A stretch of DNA of 64,000 bases, taken from Isoetes taiwanensis (taxonomy: Eukaryota > Streptophyta > Lycopodiopsida > Isoetales > Isoetaceae). A model generated the notes under the pieces. That model had not been told where the DNA came from. It saw only the letters and a list, made by a program, of their open reading frames with translations, and did not search any database. The position numbers were made by a program, and so were the translations under genes. Shown here in pieces: positions 33,717-45,569 of the stretch (position 1 is its first letter; each line of letters starts with the position of its first letter). The DNA is taken from the NCBI GenBank assembly GCA_021234155.1, contig JAJEKV010000036.1, forward strand, positions 14,738,883 through 14,802,882, read 5' to 3'.

Positions 33717-33955
33717 GAATGTTTACGTCCACGGGAACCCAACGGGTTATGGGACGACACATGCAAGGGCAACAGCCCATCTAAAACCTGGGGACTAGGC
33801 CCCATCACCAAACACAATAACCAAATATTAAAAGGCTACCAAGAATAAAATAAGTTCATGCTCATGCTAATGCTAGTGGTAAATTTATGCTTCTAAAATT
33901 ATCTAGACATAGCCAGTCCAAGGATTGGAAGGCCATTGAGCTAGAATAATTGCAC
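33717..33955 (-). repeat. Dispersed repeat with GGACGTAAACATT 3' end
   Basis: Read on the minus strand it ends GTGGACGTAAACATTC followed by the (TTATC)n tail, like the 3' ends near 3290 and 55350. Its other end (33840-33955) is shared with 11740-11890. On the minus strand TCTAGCTCAATGG could be a Pol III A box, but no B box follows. Confidence 0.55.
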
Positions 33956-34290
33956 CACTATTTAAGGTGATGCACATGTGAAGGGGTCAGATTCCTCTTC
34001 TTTCTGGCTTCCTAGTTGCATTTCATTTCTGTTTGTAGACTGGAGGTTGTATTCTTACCTGCTCCTTAATTTGCTGCCGTTAATTCATTGTAGGTTCGTC
34101 TTAGCATTGGGATTGAAATGTGGGAAGCCCTGCTTCAAGTGCAACAAGCTAGGTTCGCGGCTTATTGGGATCGGGCTTTCCGATATTACATGCATGGGAT
34201 ATGTTACGTAGCCACAAGCTACACCGCATGTCATTATATCCCGTAAATTAAGTGTGAATATACTAGGGGCTTGTTTGCTGGTTGTTATTG

Positions 34291-34560
34291 CATTTGAAAC
34301 AGGTGAGAAGCTATGTCCTTCCACATGGACTCCAATTACTCCAATAGATTTGTAGCTTGCAAAAGGCAATAAGTTTTATTCGCTTGTTGGGTTGGATTGA
34401 ATACAATTGCAGGTTCTTGTTAGCATGTGATGTATATGTTCAATTGCCACCAAACTTAATGTCAGGCAAATCAGGCATTTGAAACAGTTGGAAAGCGAGG
34501 CCCTTGCACATGGATTGGAATTATTGCAAAGAAATTCAAGCTTGCGTAAGGTGATAACTT
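34291..34560. repeat. Diverged two-copy repeat, spacing 185 bp
   Basis: 34291-34376 and 34476-34560 both start CATTTGAAACAG and share CACATGGA, CAATTA or GAATTA, and GCTTGC followed by RGCAATAAG-like ends. The copies are old and differ at many sites. Confidence 0.6.
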
Positions 34561-36949
34561 ATGGTCTGTAATTTCAGGTGTTTACATTCATGTGATATTC
34601 AAGTTCTCTATTCCCTTATTACTTTACTGATAGAAGGCATCCGATGCTATAACCCATGTATCATTCAGATGTAAGAAATATCACATTCTAATTATTTGGA
34701 GTCCTGCCCTTATCCCTTATGCATCAAACATTCCTCAGATATCGATTTCTTCACTTATATACTTGAGACGGTCAATTTTATATGCAGTGAGTCTCGCATT
34801 CAAGTGTTCAAGGTATTTCTTTGCAATTATCCCCCTAATCATGATGGAGTCGGAGTTATATTGATACATCTTTGCACCAGAAGGAAGTAGCAAGAGAACT
34901 AGAAATAGCATCTGCAAGGGAGTAATTTCTATTGTGAATGTGCAAAATGGCAAAGTTCGGGGAAATGGATAAAGAATCTGTAGCCATGATGCCACATTTC
35001 AAATGTTTAGGTTGTTTGCTTGGACATTTTTGGCAGACACATGTATGCTTTGCTGCCTTATATTCAGCAGGTTTGCATGCAAAACAAGGTTATCGGAATT
35101 GGCAAGAGTGCTTCTGTTAAAGGTTTCATTTGAAGATTTAGGGGTTTTTCACATGTTTGGAAATGTTGTGCTTCTGCATACACTTGCAACGGGCCTCACA
35201 AACTGTTTTGTGAGATGGTTGTACGTTGACTTGCATTTTGACTTATTGCAAAGGTTACAAAATCTTATGCTGAGGTGGAAAAGGGGATATGACCCCATCA
35301 CGGATTTGGTGGATGGTGTGAAATGCACCAGAAGGAATATGCATGAGAATATTATGTGGACACTGGTAGGATAACCTGATTGGTTTGTTATCTCTGCAAG
35401 TGGAGATATTTGGCTGGCCATCCTCTTATGATATCATTTTTTTGAAGATGATACCATTTGATGGTGCTAGAGGTCAGAGAAATCAGAGCATGAGATTTGA
35501 TGGGGAGAAATGAGAATATGTTAAGTGTAGCAATTGCTAAGGTCATTACATATGAAGATGAGGATGCACAGCGAGGAAGTCTGGCATCACAGGTAAAATG
35601 GAGGCCATCAAGATAATTGATATGAATAACCACATAGGTAATTGATTGAAGTTGGCTAACCTTGAAGGATATATTAAAATAGCAATCTGGAAGAGTGAAG
35701 TGGTTTCAAGCGAACTGAGCTTAACATATGAAACCTGGGAATGATGATAATAATATACAAAACCTGTGATCTGGCGTGTGGCAGGCAAGAACATACCAAA
35801 ACTGAAATTTGAATGTAAAATGCACTGTAATTTCTTGTGGACCTTTCCATACTCCGTCTTCTTTGAGGCCCCACGGTCAAACTTCCTTCATGCTCCTACT
35901 TTACTTATGGCAGTCATGACCCCTCTCCCCCTTCATAATTTTTTTCTTCCGGCCCCTAACCTTCTGGAAAAAAACCCCATGCCATTTGGGTGGGGCAAAC
36001 ATGCAAATTTCGGCCATTACGACTCTTGGGAAAAGTCGTGGCCAGTCTATCCTTTGCCCGGTCAAAGGAAATTCTTTTGAAGATATATCTTATAGATGCC
36101 ATCGAGCTACATGCATGCTGGTTTTGTATGGCATCCTGTGGTATGCCATTTTGATCAGATAAGGGAGGAAATTCATGACCAAAATCATATGTGCAAAAAA
36201 ATCTACAATACTTGGCAAATCTGAAAGTTTATCTGGCAGGTAGAACTCCTAAAATCTTAGGAAATAACTCAAAAAAAAAAAATTCCAAAAACATTTTTCG
36301 CCAGACTTGAGAATCCCAAATTAAAAGATATGCCAAAAGGCAATGCCACAATCATTAGATATGCCAAGAATATTCCAAAACGACCCTCAGTTAGTAATAC
36401 GAAAAAAAAAACTTATGTTTCACTTGAACCTCTTCCCTTTTTTTTCGATGGAAGGTTACTTTTATTACTCCTGAAATAAGAGTATATATGAGTATCAAGG
36501 CAAACATATCTTTTACAAAAAACATCTACTAGCAAGAACTTTGATAAGTCCTTAAGCTTTGGACTCGTTAACTATACAGCTATATCCTGAGTATGTAACT
36601 CTACTAATAAGTAACATCTCAATCGCCATGTTGAATCTCTTCAATTAGACCATTGTCATATCTTCTAGATCTAGAAAGTAAAATAATGTTAGATGTTCAT
36701 TTCAATGCACATGACTTTGGGGCGACTAGTCGTCCTGCTAAATCTCTTCTAGTTATAAAGATCAACTGAAAAAAAAAGGCTATATCAAAAGAAACACGAT
36801 TCTAATTGTAATCATTCATTTCAAAGATAGATCTGCCATTAATAAAAGATTGTCATGTACATGAGTGAGTTTCTTGGTCCCCAAGTGGGTATTCTTGGAC
36901 CTTGACCTTTTGTCATAAAATGATTTGCAAATATAACTGTTTGCCATAG
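34561..36949. other. No gene recognised
   Basis: ORFs of 60-123 codons (the longest 35003-35374, plus) have no recognisable domain or clear splice context. Mostly AT-rich intergenic sequence with several A/T homopolymers. Confidence 0.4.
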
Positions 36950-37165
36950 TATAATGTTCGGCATTGCCTCAGTTTTGACCTAAGGTATTTTTTGTTATAA
37001 TCCTTTACAAATTGTAATGCCGCATTCCAGGCTTTTTGAAAGTACGTCATTTTACCTTATCTTCCTTTAGAGCAACCACTAATTCGTAATGTCAAGCTTT
37101 TTGAAAGTAGGGCATTTTACATTATCTTCCTTTAGAGCAACCACTAAGTCATAATGTCAAGCCAA
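36950..37165 (-). repeat. Tandem partial copies of the phosphatase 3' coding end
   Basis: Minus-strand reading at about 37095-37055 and again at about 37162-37115 gives ATTA-CGA/TGA-CTTAGTGGTTGCTCT type sequence, which would encode a Y.LVVALKED-like peptide; the intact gene has HYNLVAALKEHRIK at about residues 262-275. The two downstream copies are spaced about 66 bp apart, and a third, weaker one lies near 36985-37016. They are non-coding repeats in the 3' flank. Confidence 0.65.
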
Positions 37166-37214
37166 CCGAGCCACTACGTTGTAATGTCGAGCCAACTGGA
37201 TGCCGAGCCAATCC

Positions 37215-38096
37215 TTATAATATAATATAATGCTTGGCATGCTCTGATTGCCTATGATTTGATTTAAGGCCTTTTATCCTATGTTCCTTCAGAGCAGCCA
37301 CTAAATTGTAATGTTGAGCCAATCTTGTTAGAAACTCACCCATGTGTAACAATATCTCGTCTGAACTATCTCCAAAGAAATGGGGCATTGCAATGCCACA
37401 ATGAGGTTGCAAATAGAATGACAGAGGATTGTCATCCAACATGATCAACCTAGAAAGGTCCCTTCCTAGCCTTGACAGGTCCTTGATGAAACCCTTTTGG
37501 ACAGGAATGCAGGAGTCCCTATACAACCTATGCGAGATAAATTGATGTTTAGGATCCACAATATCGAGGATAACATCGGCGCGCTCTTTCATAGATGCAG
37601 TGAATATGACGAGCTCGAACGATGCGACCATGGACAAGAGGAATTGGTGGAGGAAAGGGCGCAAGTATAGGGTAGATGAACCGGGAGGGCAATGGACAAG
37701 GGTCTCGTCTAAGTCGAGGACCAAAGTTGGTTTAGGGTTAGAATTTCCTCTCAACAATGTTGGGCGAGGCAAGAGGGGGAAGCAAAATGCCAAAGAGTTG
37801 GTCATGTGGTGGTGATATTCGTGCTTCCTTTTTTGCAGCCTTCGAAAATACTCGTCTTCCTCCTCTAGAGCAATTCGATGTCGTTTGGGAGCCATTTTTT
37901 TCTTGTGGGAAGTGCACAAGGTGATCAAGTGTGTGAGACTGCTCCAAATCAGGCCTCCGGAAGGTCGGCTTCTTCTGCACACCCATTTCTTGAGGGGCTT
38001 GTTCCTCATCATTTTGGCGATGGGTTTGCTTGTGTTTCTCGCCTTCGATTTCGCCTTTGCTTTCGTCTCCATCGCTTGCTGTGTTAGGCCTAGCAT
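37215..38096 (-). CDS. FCP1/SCP-like (NIF domain) HAD phosphatase, intronless
   Basis: A 293-residue protein in one exon. HAD-type phosphatases of the FCP1/SCP/Dullard group dephosphorylate phosphoserine, classically on the RNA polymerase II C-terminal domain. The catalytic DLDET motif is at residues 128-132 (context TLVLDLDETLVHC); LYLRPFLHQFL follows, then FTAS at 165-168 (motif II Thr), VQKGFIKDL near 199-207 and LDDNP at 220-224 (motif III acids). Key residues are therefore present. The N-terminal 115 residues are very basic (KAKAKSKAR, APKRHR) and could direct nuclear or nucleolar import. Met68 (MAPKRHR) is an alternative start. It is divergent from NUP62. The exact substrate is unknown. 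Confidence 0.9.
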   Translation of the reverse strand: MLGLTQQAMETKAKAKSKARNTSKPIAKMMRNKPLKKWVCRRSRPSGGLIWSSLTHLITLCTSHKKKMAPKRHRIALEEEDEYFRRLQKRKHEYHHHMTNSLAFCFPLLPRPTLLRGNSNPKPTLVLDLDETLVHCPPGSSTLYLRPFLHQFLLSMVASFELVIFTASMKERADVILDIVDPKHQFISHRLYRDSCIPVQKGFIKDLSRLGRDLSRLIMLDDNPLSFYLQPHCGIAMPHFFGDSSDEILLHMGEFLTRLAQHYNLVAALKEHRIKGLKSNHRQSEHAKHYIIL

Positions 38097-38278
38097 CTTG
38101 TCGCCACTTTTTTAGAGTAGTAGTGCCCTTTCCATTTTAGTGCCTTTTTAGTGCCCTTTCCATGATTTTTCCTTAGGGTATACTAATATACGTATCTTAC
38201 CATGGCCTTTTCGAACCCATAAAACCCTACACCTTCTCAGGGCCTGCTGCGCGCGAATTTCCTCTTCCGACCCGCACC
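38097..38278. promoter_or_regulatory. Bidirectional promoter between the phosphatase gene and NUP62
   Basis: Only 182 bp separate the two start codons, so one region must serve both directions. Direct copies of TTAGTGCCYTTT occur around 38140-38160, and AAAACCCTAC (about 38221) matches the plant telo-box core AAACCCTA, common in promoters of housekeeping genes. No strong TATA box is obvious. Confidence 0.6.
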
Positions 38279-41200
38279 ATGTCGGGATTTTCATTTGGAT
38301 CAGCAAGTTCAACCGGGTCGGGGTTTGCTTTTGGCACTACAAGCTCCACAGGATCTGGGTTTGGTTTTGGCAGTGCAGGATCAGGCATGTCTCCGGCGAC
38401 AGCCTTCTCGTTCCAAACTAGTAGCGCTCCTGCGTTTGGCGCAAGTGCTGGTAGTTCCCCTGCTATAGGTTCCACTGCCCCTGCATTTGGTGGGTTTGGT
38501 ATGTCTACAGGGACAGGATCAACACCATCTTTATTTGGTGGTTCTGCCTCTTCCGCTCCAGCGTTTGGAGCTTCTTCTACTTCGGCATTTGGAGCTTCCT
38601 CGACTCCAGCATTTGGAGCTTCTTCGACTCCAGCATTTGGAGCTTCTTCGACTCCAGCATTTGGGACTTCTACTACGGCATTTGGCACTCCTCCAGCGTC
38701 TTCTGGCCCAGGTTTTGGTGGATTTGGCAGCACATTTTCTGTGAGTAGCACTCCAGCTTCTAGTCCATTTGGTAGTTCCTCTCCCAGCCCTTTTGGTAGC
38801 ACTCCTAGTTTGTTTGGAAATACTACCGCGGCTGCTTCTTCGGCAGCTTCTGGGTCAAGCCCTTTTGGCAGTATGGCTGCTGCTACAAGTCTATTTGGTA
38901 ATACTAATGCTTCGGGGACTTCTGCACCCTCTTTCCCCTTTGGTGGCCAATCTAAGCCCTCAGCATCACCATTTCAATCGGCAGCATCACCATTTCCATC
39001 TGTAGCTTCATCTGCAGGTTCTTCTGCAGCTCCATCGCCTTGGCAAAGTTCTTCACAAAATTCTTCTTCTTCAATTTTTGCCGGTCTTGGAGCCAAGCCC
39101 ACGACCCCTTCTCCCTTTTCAGCAACTCAACCTGCAACCAGTTCTAGTGGCACAACTTCAGCATTTTCATTTGGTGGAATATCTGCAGCCCAAACACCTT
39201 CATCATTTGGAGGTGTTAGTACAAGCACCCAAAGCTCATCGCCATTTGGTGTTGTTCCATCAGGTGCTCCATCAGCATCAACCAGCCAAAGCACATCTTT
39301 TTTTGGGGCTGCTGCACCTTCATCATCTGGAGGTTCAATGGCCACATTTTCCTTTGGAACTCAGCAAACGCAGTCTAGTTCTGCTGCATCTTCACTGTTT
39401 CCATCAACACCTGGAACAACTTCTATTTTTGGTTCAACGAGTGCTCCTGCTTCGACACCAGCATTGTCTCCATTGGTATCATCTACACCTGCTAGCTCAA
39501 CTGCCGCTGTGGCAGCCCCATCGTTATTTGGAACACCAGCTGCTTCTATTACGCAATTGTCCCAACCTGTACCTCAGTCACCGTTTTCCCCACAGACTCC
39601 AACTTTTACGTTAACTTCTGGAACAGGGGTATCTGCTTCAACTGCTTTAACTCCAGCATCTAGTCCCATTCCTGCTGCTTCATCTGCAGCTTTCAGCTTG
39701 TCCTTTGCTAAGCAACCTACTCCTAACGTTCAAGCTCCAGCTACTCAAACTGCTCAAGTAGTAGCACCGGTAGCATCAGGGTCTTCAAACAGCTTTTCTT
39801 TTGGAAATCTGCAATTCACACCGAAAGCTACAGGTTAGTCCTGCAAATTCAGTACTAATGTGTTACTTATTATTGTTTATGAACTTCTTGTTTTTAACAA
39901 TATTATACAATTGCATTCAATCTTTCCAATGCAATTATATAGTGAAATTATACACAGTTGCATTTGATCAGTAATTTGGTCAATTAAATTTAAATTGCAA
40001 CCTGGCAATGTATGTCAGATCTACTTACTTCGAAGTGACTAATTTTTCAGGTTCTCAGACAACAACTGTAAGTGCTTCCACCAGTACTCCTGCCACTTCT
40101 GGGCCAACTTTTTCCTTAGCAGTTTCTGCTGCTCCAACTACCTCTGTCAGCGTCACTCCTACTGCCAGTGTTGCTGCTGCTGCTGCTGCCACTTTTACTC
40201 CAACCTCCACCTCTGCCACTACTTCTGCTCTGGCTTCAGCTACGCCCGGCTACTACACCTCTATCATTGCCGTGTCTGCCAGGTATATGCTTTCTCATTT
40301 CTCATCCATGCTAGAAGAACATCAACATTGTACACGAGTTTGCTCATAATCATGTGGCTTGATCTATAAAGTACAACAGGAACTCCTAGTTCTACTTCTG
40401 TACGAGTGCCTAAGCCTCCATCTGAAATAGTTGGAAGAACAGTGGAGGAGGTAAGGAGGATATTTATTTTCTATTTTTGTATTTTGTGAGTACAAAAATT
40501 CCTCTGAGAGCGCATCATGATGCTTGCTCCCTTTCTTAGATCATCAAAGAGTGGACCAGTGAGTTACACGAGCGTACATCAAAGTTTCGTAAACAGGCAG
40601 AAGCACTTGGAGAATGGGATCGGAGAATTATTAGTAATCGGAATGTGCTGTTAAAGCTTGAGGTTAGTACTTGCACCTAAATTGTATTTGTACCACTTTC
40701 AGTTACTTCAAATTTATTGTGGTTTTAATTAGCCTGAGGATGGCAAGAAATATAGCACAAATATGATGTTTATATGGTTTTAGAGCTGTACCATGTAGCA
40801 GAGTTTAGAATTTCAAGGATGCATTAGCCATGGAGCAAATTCATAGCTGCATTCACTTTAGCTGTTTATGTGGCATGATGACAAAGTTTCACATTGTTGT
40901 GCAGAGTGAAGTTGCAAAGGTGGTAGAATCACAACATGGCTTGGAGCGCCAGCTTGAACTTATCGAAACACACCAGCAAGAGGTAGAGTTTAGAACAGTA
41001 TAATTTGTTTTTATAAAGCATATGGATATGACCATGTTGTATCTTGTGCTTTGACAACATCTATCAATTTATGTCTTGGCATGCCATGGAGTATATTGTA
41101 TAAAGGGTTTGCAGTCTAATAATTCTCGTAATTTGGTCACCATTTTTATATAAAATGTTGAATTCTGAAGATGGAAGCACAATTGGAGAGAAAAATCCCT

Positions 41201-44200
41201 GGCATGCTGATTTCTGCAACGGATCTATGCAAAGATAGCTAAATTTCAAGCCAGAAGGGATACTTCACTGTTGCCTTGGGAGATTCGTGATGATAAGAGT
41301 CCTCTATATATACCAGGGGATTAAAGCAGACGGCCTTCATCACATTTTTAATAATGAGTCGTAGCTAAACTTCAGTACAAAGTTATTTGTTTGGCTCAGT
41401 TTCATAAATATACACAACTCTTCGCCTGGAACAGAACTTATGATGGAGCTCAAACTGCTGACTTCTCCTTCTCTTCCCTTAGCTTCAAGTGGTTTATGAA
41501 ACTGTCTGCAATCTTCTTACAATGACTGAGATTCAAGCTTATGTGGTACAAATGCCATAGCTTGCATATTTACTCGATGATCTGCACACCATCTGGGTGA
41601 CACTTTAATAATTCAGGTGCAATGAAACTAATAATAGGCGGAAAGTGGCATCTGATATTGAAAGGATGGAAGTGGTATCGTGCTTAATAGAATTGGATGC
41701 ATTCTATCTTCTATGCTGCTCCACAGATACTGTGGATTTTCTTAAAGTCCATGTGATACTAGAGCTTAAGCCTGATAGAAAACCTGTTGTAAGCATGATA
41801 GTAACCTATTGTACTCTATGCCTTCATCCTCTACCTGCGCAAATCCATCTTGTCTGCGAGCATCAAGTTCAGCACTTTGGTACATGTCCAAGTTATATTT
41901 TCCTTGAATTATACTGCAAGCATGCTTGTACTGTGTGACCTTGCTGAGCAAATGGCCATTCCAATATTACAATCTCCCTACTTGAATCTGGCTTAAATTC
42001 TTGTATTTGTAATATAGTTGTTTATGTTTTAGCTTGGTGCAAGCATAATTATTCATTTGTTCACGCAAGCCAGTTGGGGTCCATGATTCCCCAACGTAGT
42101 GGGGCCTGGGGCATTGCTTCAACACTAGCTTGTAAATGGTCCTCCTCATCTTTAGCTGGCATCTTTGAAGCCTTCCACTCATAAGTGGGGCCTAGAGAAG
42201 TCTCTGAAAATTGACACCGTTTAGGATAAGGCTCATCAAATCTTTCAAGGACCTGCTCCAAATTCCATGGTAAGCATGAAAAACAGAACCAGACCTTTTC
42301 CTGGTGGACAAACTACACTGGATCTGAAATGATCTAGCAGATAATTGTTATGCAAATATTGTGCATGTGTAGAACCGATTAGTTCAAAGTGATCTGAGCT
42401 ATCTGAGCCTAGAATAGCATAGATGTGGCCAATTCGAGAGGCAAAAGCGTACTGAATGCTTCAAAATTCTATGATCTGTCACTGAATTGAGATTCAAGCC
42501 AATTGACATTGCCATAGCTGTCAAATCAAACCCTAATGCAAAATCTGGCCCTGAAGAAAACTTCCCTGAATTCTTGTGCACGGAAAGCAACAAAAACGTT
42601 ATCTCCAAGCACCTTTCATTGAGATCTCTCTAAGGAAACGTTTAAGACCAGAAATGCAGGAAAGAACCATGGGCGTTAATAAGTCTGGCTAGAATGATGT
42701 AGAAGAAAGGAGGTTGGCTGCTCTGGTCTGTAAGGTTAAAACAGGTTCAGAGGTATCATTTATTGGATGCTAAGGATTCTGGTGGGAAAAGGCATATAAG
42801 TTAATAAGGTTTTTTAATTTTACCAAAATCATTTAGCCAATCGGCATCTTTATAACAAAAGGACTACATCTCAAGTATTATGGGGCGAATACTGATGTGG
42901 ATTGTTCAGCCACTTACTAGTTGCAATGTTGTGCAGCTAATTGAGACATGCCAGAGTTTTGCACCAGCTCTGAAAAAGTTTGATATTAGGGCGAGAGATT
43001 GCAGAAACTGATGAAGTTAACAATACTAGCTCAGTTTGCAAGTCAGATTATGGAGTGCCAAAATGTTATAACTTTGACACTCCATAATCTGATTTGCAAA
43101 CTGGGCTAATCTCATTGACTTCATCAAGTTTCTGCAATCTGTCCCCAATATCAAACTTGTCTCATGCTTAGAGTCACTGTGGAGTAAAAGAATGTGTTAA
43201 AAAGATGGCTGCAGAAGTGGCAGTTGTATTGTTGACCTTTATGGATTGTTAACCCAAAATATGATATGCCAGGTTGAAAAGGCTCTTGAAAGCATGGAAG
43301 AAGAGGCTGAAAGAATTTACAAGAATGAGCGTGTCAATCTTTTTGAAGATGAAGCGGCTGCTGCACGAGACACGATGTACAAATCATTTCCTCCTTTCTT
43401 GATTTCAATTGACAATGATTTCTGTTCTAGGGTTAAAACAATGCATTTTAATACATGGATAGCTGTTGCGATTGCCATGAGGTTATGAATAGCTTTATGT
43501 ATGTATACTTAATTAGAACTACCAGTACCATTTTCTGGCCTTTGCTGCTATAAGATGTCTCCATGTATTGTAACTGAGGGTAGTTGCTAGCTGTTGCATG
43601 CAGTTGTTCAGAATTTTATAATAGAAATTAATTGGCTTGAAAGAGCTTGCAGGATGCAGCTCATAATCTTGTTTGGTCATTTATTTCATTAATTGCAGGT
43701 TTGAGCAAGCAGAATACATTGAAAAAGAATTGAGACGAATGGGTGAACAAATAAAGGAGACTATAGACAATATTAATGCGAGTCAGGTAAGATGCTCCCT
43801 TACTTTTTTTTGTTGGCATGTAATTAGCATTTCCCTTCTGCTTGAATATAATAACCTCTTGGGAATATACATAAACGGCAATGGCACAAAAGATGCTTTG
43901 TTACCTGAATTAATATTAATTTCTTTGTATTTTAAATTGCTTTATCAGCATCATTCATTTCTGCTATATGAAGCATAAAGTGGATTGACTTAGTCAATGG
44001 ATCATGTGGTGCATAGCTGCTAACAATTTATCTATTTGCTCGACTATTTGAATAGGGAGGAGACTTAGACACCATTGAAAATGCCAGTCCCTTGGACTTG
44101 GTGGTTCGAATTCTTAATAACCAGCTCACTTCCCTTGTTTGGATCGACGAGAAAGTATGTAACGATTTGCATCAATGTTTTTGCTCATTGGAGGCATCTC

Positions 44201-44321
44201 TGACTCAGAAACCGTTTTCATTCAACAGGCAGGGGAATTGTCGTCAAGGATCCAAAAGTTAACAGATAATGGATTACAGTCAAGTAGAGGCTTACTAGGT
44301 TCAAGAATACGCGGTGCCTGA
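38279..44321 (+). CDS. NUP62: Nucleoporin NUP62, nine exons modelled
   Basis: Central-channel FG nucleoporin that, with NUP54 and NUP58, forms the permeability barrier and binds transport receptors. Exons: 38279-39833, 40051-40282, 40390-40450, 40540-40662, 40905-40982, 43273-43376, 43699-43786, 44056-44154, 44229-44321; all frames join, giving about 810 residues (Arabidopsis is somewhat shorter). Exon 1 encodes a Ser/Thr/Ala-rich FG domain (many SPFG, SLFG, FGFG, and four near-identical PAFGASST repeats around residue 100). The C-terminal coiled coil matches plant NUP62 closely: IVGRTVEEIIKEW, RTSKFRKQAEALGEWDRRI, VAKVVESQ, LERQLELIETHQQE, ALESMEEEAERIY and SPLDLVVRILNNQL. The exon 2/3 border is the least certain. 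Intron 5 is 2.3 kb and carries a long inverted repeat. Confidence 0.94.
42978..43157. repeat. Long inverted repeat in NUP62 intron 5
   Basis: The left arm (42978-43057) and right arm (43078-43157) are inverted copies of about 80 bp with a loop of about 20 nt: GTTTGATATTAGGG, GATTGCAGAAACT and TCAGATTATGGAGTG on the left have inverse partners on the right. Pairing has some mismatches. As intron RNA it would fold into a long hairpin, a possible substrate for Dicer-like enzymes; it could also be a foldback element. Confidence 0.85.
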
Positions 44322-45569
44322 TATATGAAATCTTCTGGCCAGCTTCAGCTATATTTGTAGTTGTTTGCTACAGGGGACATTGTTTTCTGTACTGTTGTTG
44401 CATCAAGGGCCGTAAATTTTTACCCTTGGCCATGCTTGCTTGCTCGACATAATTTCCAAAATGTAGACCTGCATGGTTTTCCAAACCTGGTCAAGAGATA
44501 TCCCAAGTCATTGGTCACATCAAGTGAATTCTGTCACCACAAATGTGCTGCCAATGTACATATTCTTAAGCCTGTCCAAGCAAATGACATTGAAAAGGGA
44601 AGTTTTCTTCAAGTGGTAATATCAAACGAGAGTTTGTTTATGAGGGGGTACAGCATCCTCCAGAATTTTTGAATGTGCCGGCGTCATTTTTAGAAGGGAG
44701 TATTGGTTGTGTATTATTTCTTAGGTGGAGGGTTCATGCTGTGCAGGGTCACATCTATGAGTTAACTAAAGTGGAAAATAATCGTCTAAAGAGAAAGCTA
44801 TTTTGGAAACCCCCTAACTTTACGAGTTGGGAACCTTCTCCTTGTTTTAGATTCGTTTAGATTACTTGCAATTAGACTTCGGCAAATTAATTTAGAAAAT
44901 TGAGGCTTCAATTTCCTGTGCAATCTGATATGTTGGGTAAACAATGACGATGTTCCCTTGGAGATGGAGACTTGAGCTCAGCTATGTCTCTATGTGAACA
45001 ATTTCTTTGTGCTTTGTACATGATTATGCAATTTAAAAACCAACTAACTAGAAGCTCCTAGTCTGATTTTGGAGCTCTGATATGTTTTCTCTATTCCAAT
45101 TATCTAGTGGCAGCTAAGACATAGGTTTGATATAGGCCCATGGTAGGGCTTTTCGGCAAATTTTTAAACTTTAGGAGCTTTTTGGTCATTAGCCCAAAAT
45201 ACAGTGGCACTTTGGTAGTTTCCCAAGCTATCTCTTGTATGTGTCCAATTTTTTGTTACTCTTTAATGTAAATACCTATTGACTATTGACTATTTATTGT
45301 TGTGTTTGTTTTTGGGAGATTATGTGTTTTTGAGTTTGAGAAAAAAAAAAACAAAAAAGCAAAAAACAACGGCAACATCCCATAAACAACCACAACAATA
45401 AATAGTGTAAAAAAAAAACTCCAAACTATGGCTACAACGTGGTAGCGATCTCTCACTATGGCGACTATCGAAAAAAAGAAGTGGTGCGCCAATGCAACCT
45501 ATGGCAGTCAATCGAAAGAAGTGGCTAGGCTCCTGCTCCAATTGCACAACAAAATCACAATTTCTCAAT
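44322..45569. other. NUP62 3' flank and gene-free sequence
   Basis: The start presumably holds the NUP62 3' UTR; I could not fix a poly(A) site. ORFs of 103 and 63 codons (44361-44672, 44669-44860) have no recognisable domain. Several A and T homopolymers occur at 45340-45420. Confidence 0.4.

Noticed and set aside
35003-35374. 123-codon plus-strand ORF
   Set aside because: No recognisable domain, ordinary AT-rich flanks and no splice or promoter signals; likely chance.
38227-38802. 191-codon ORF on the minus strand
   Set aside because: It is the antisense shadow of the low-complexity FG-repeat exon of NUP62 (Pro/Ala/Glu repeats mirror the FG repeats).
38487-39614. Leu/His-rich plus-strand ORFs of 85 and 178 codons
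   Set aside because: Alternate frames of the same NUP62 exon; composition is explained by the repeats.
42061-42261. Minus-strand ORF in NUP62 intron 5 (KRCQFSETSLGPTYEWKAS)
   Set aside because: Coding-like composition but only 66 codons, no family recognised and no splice context.
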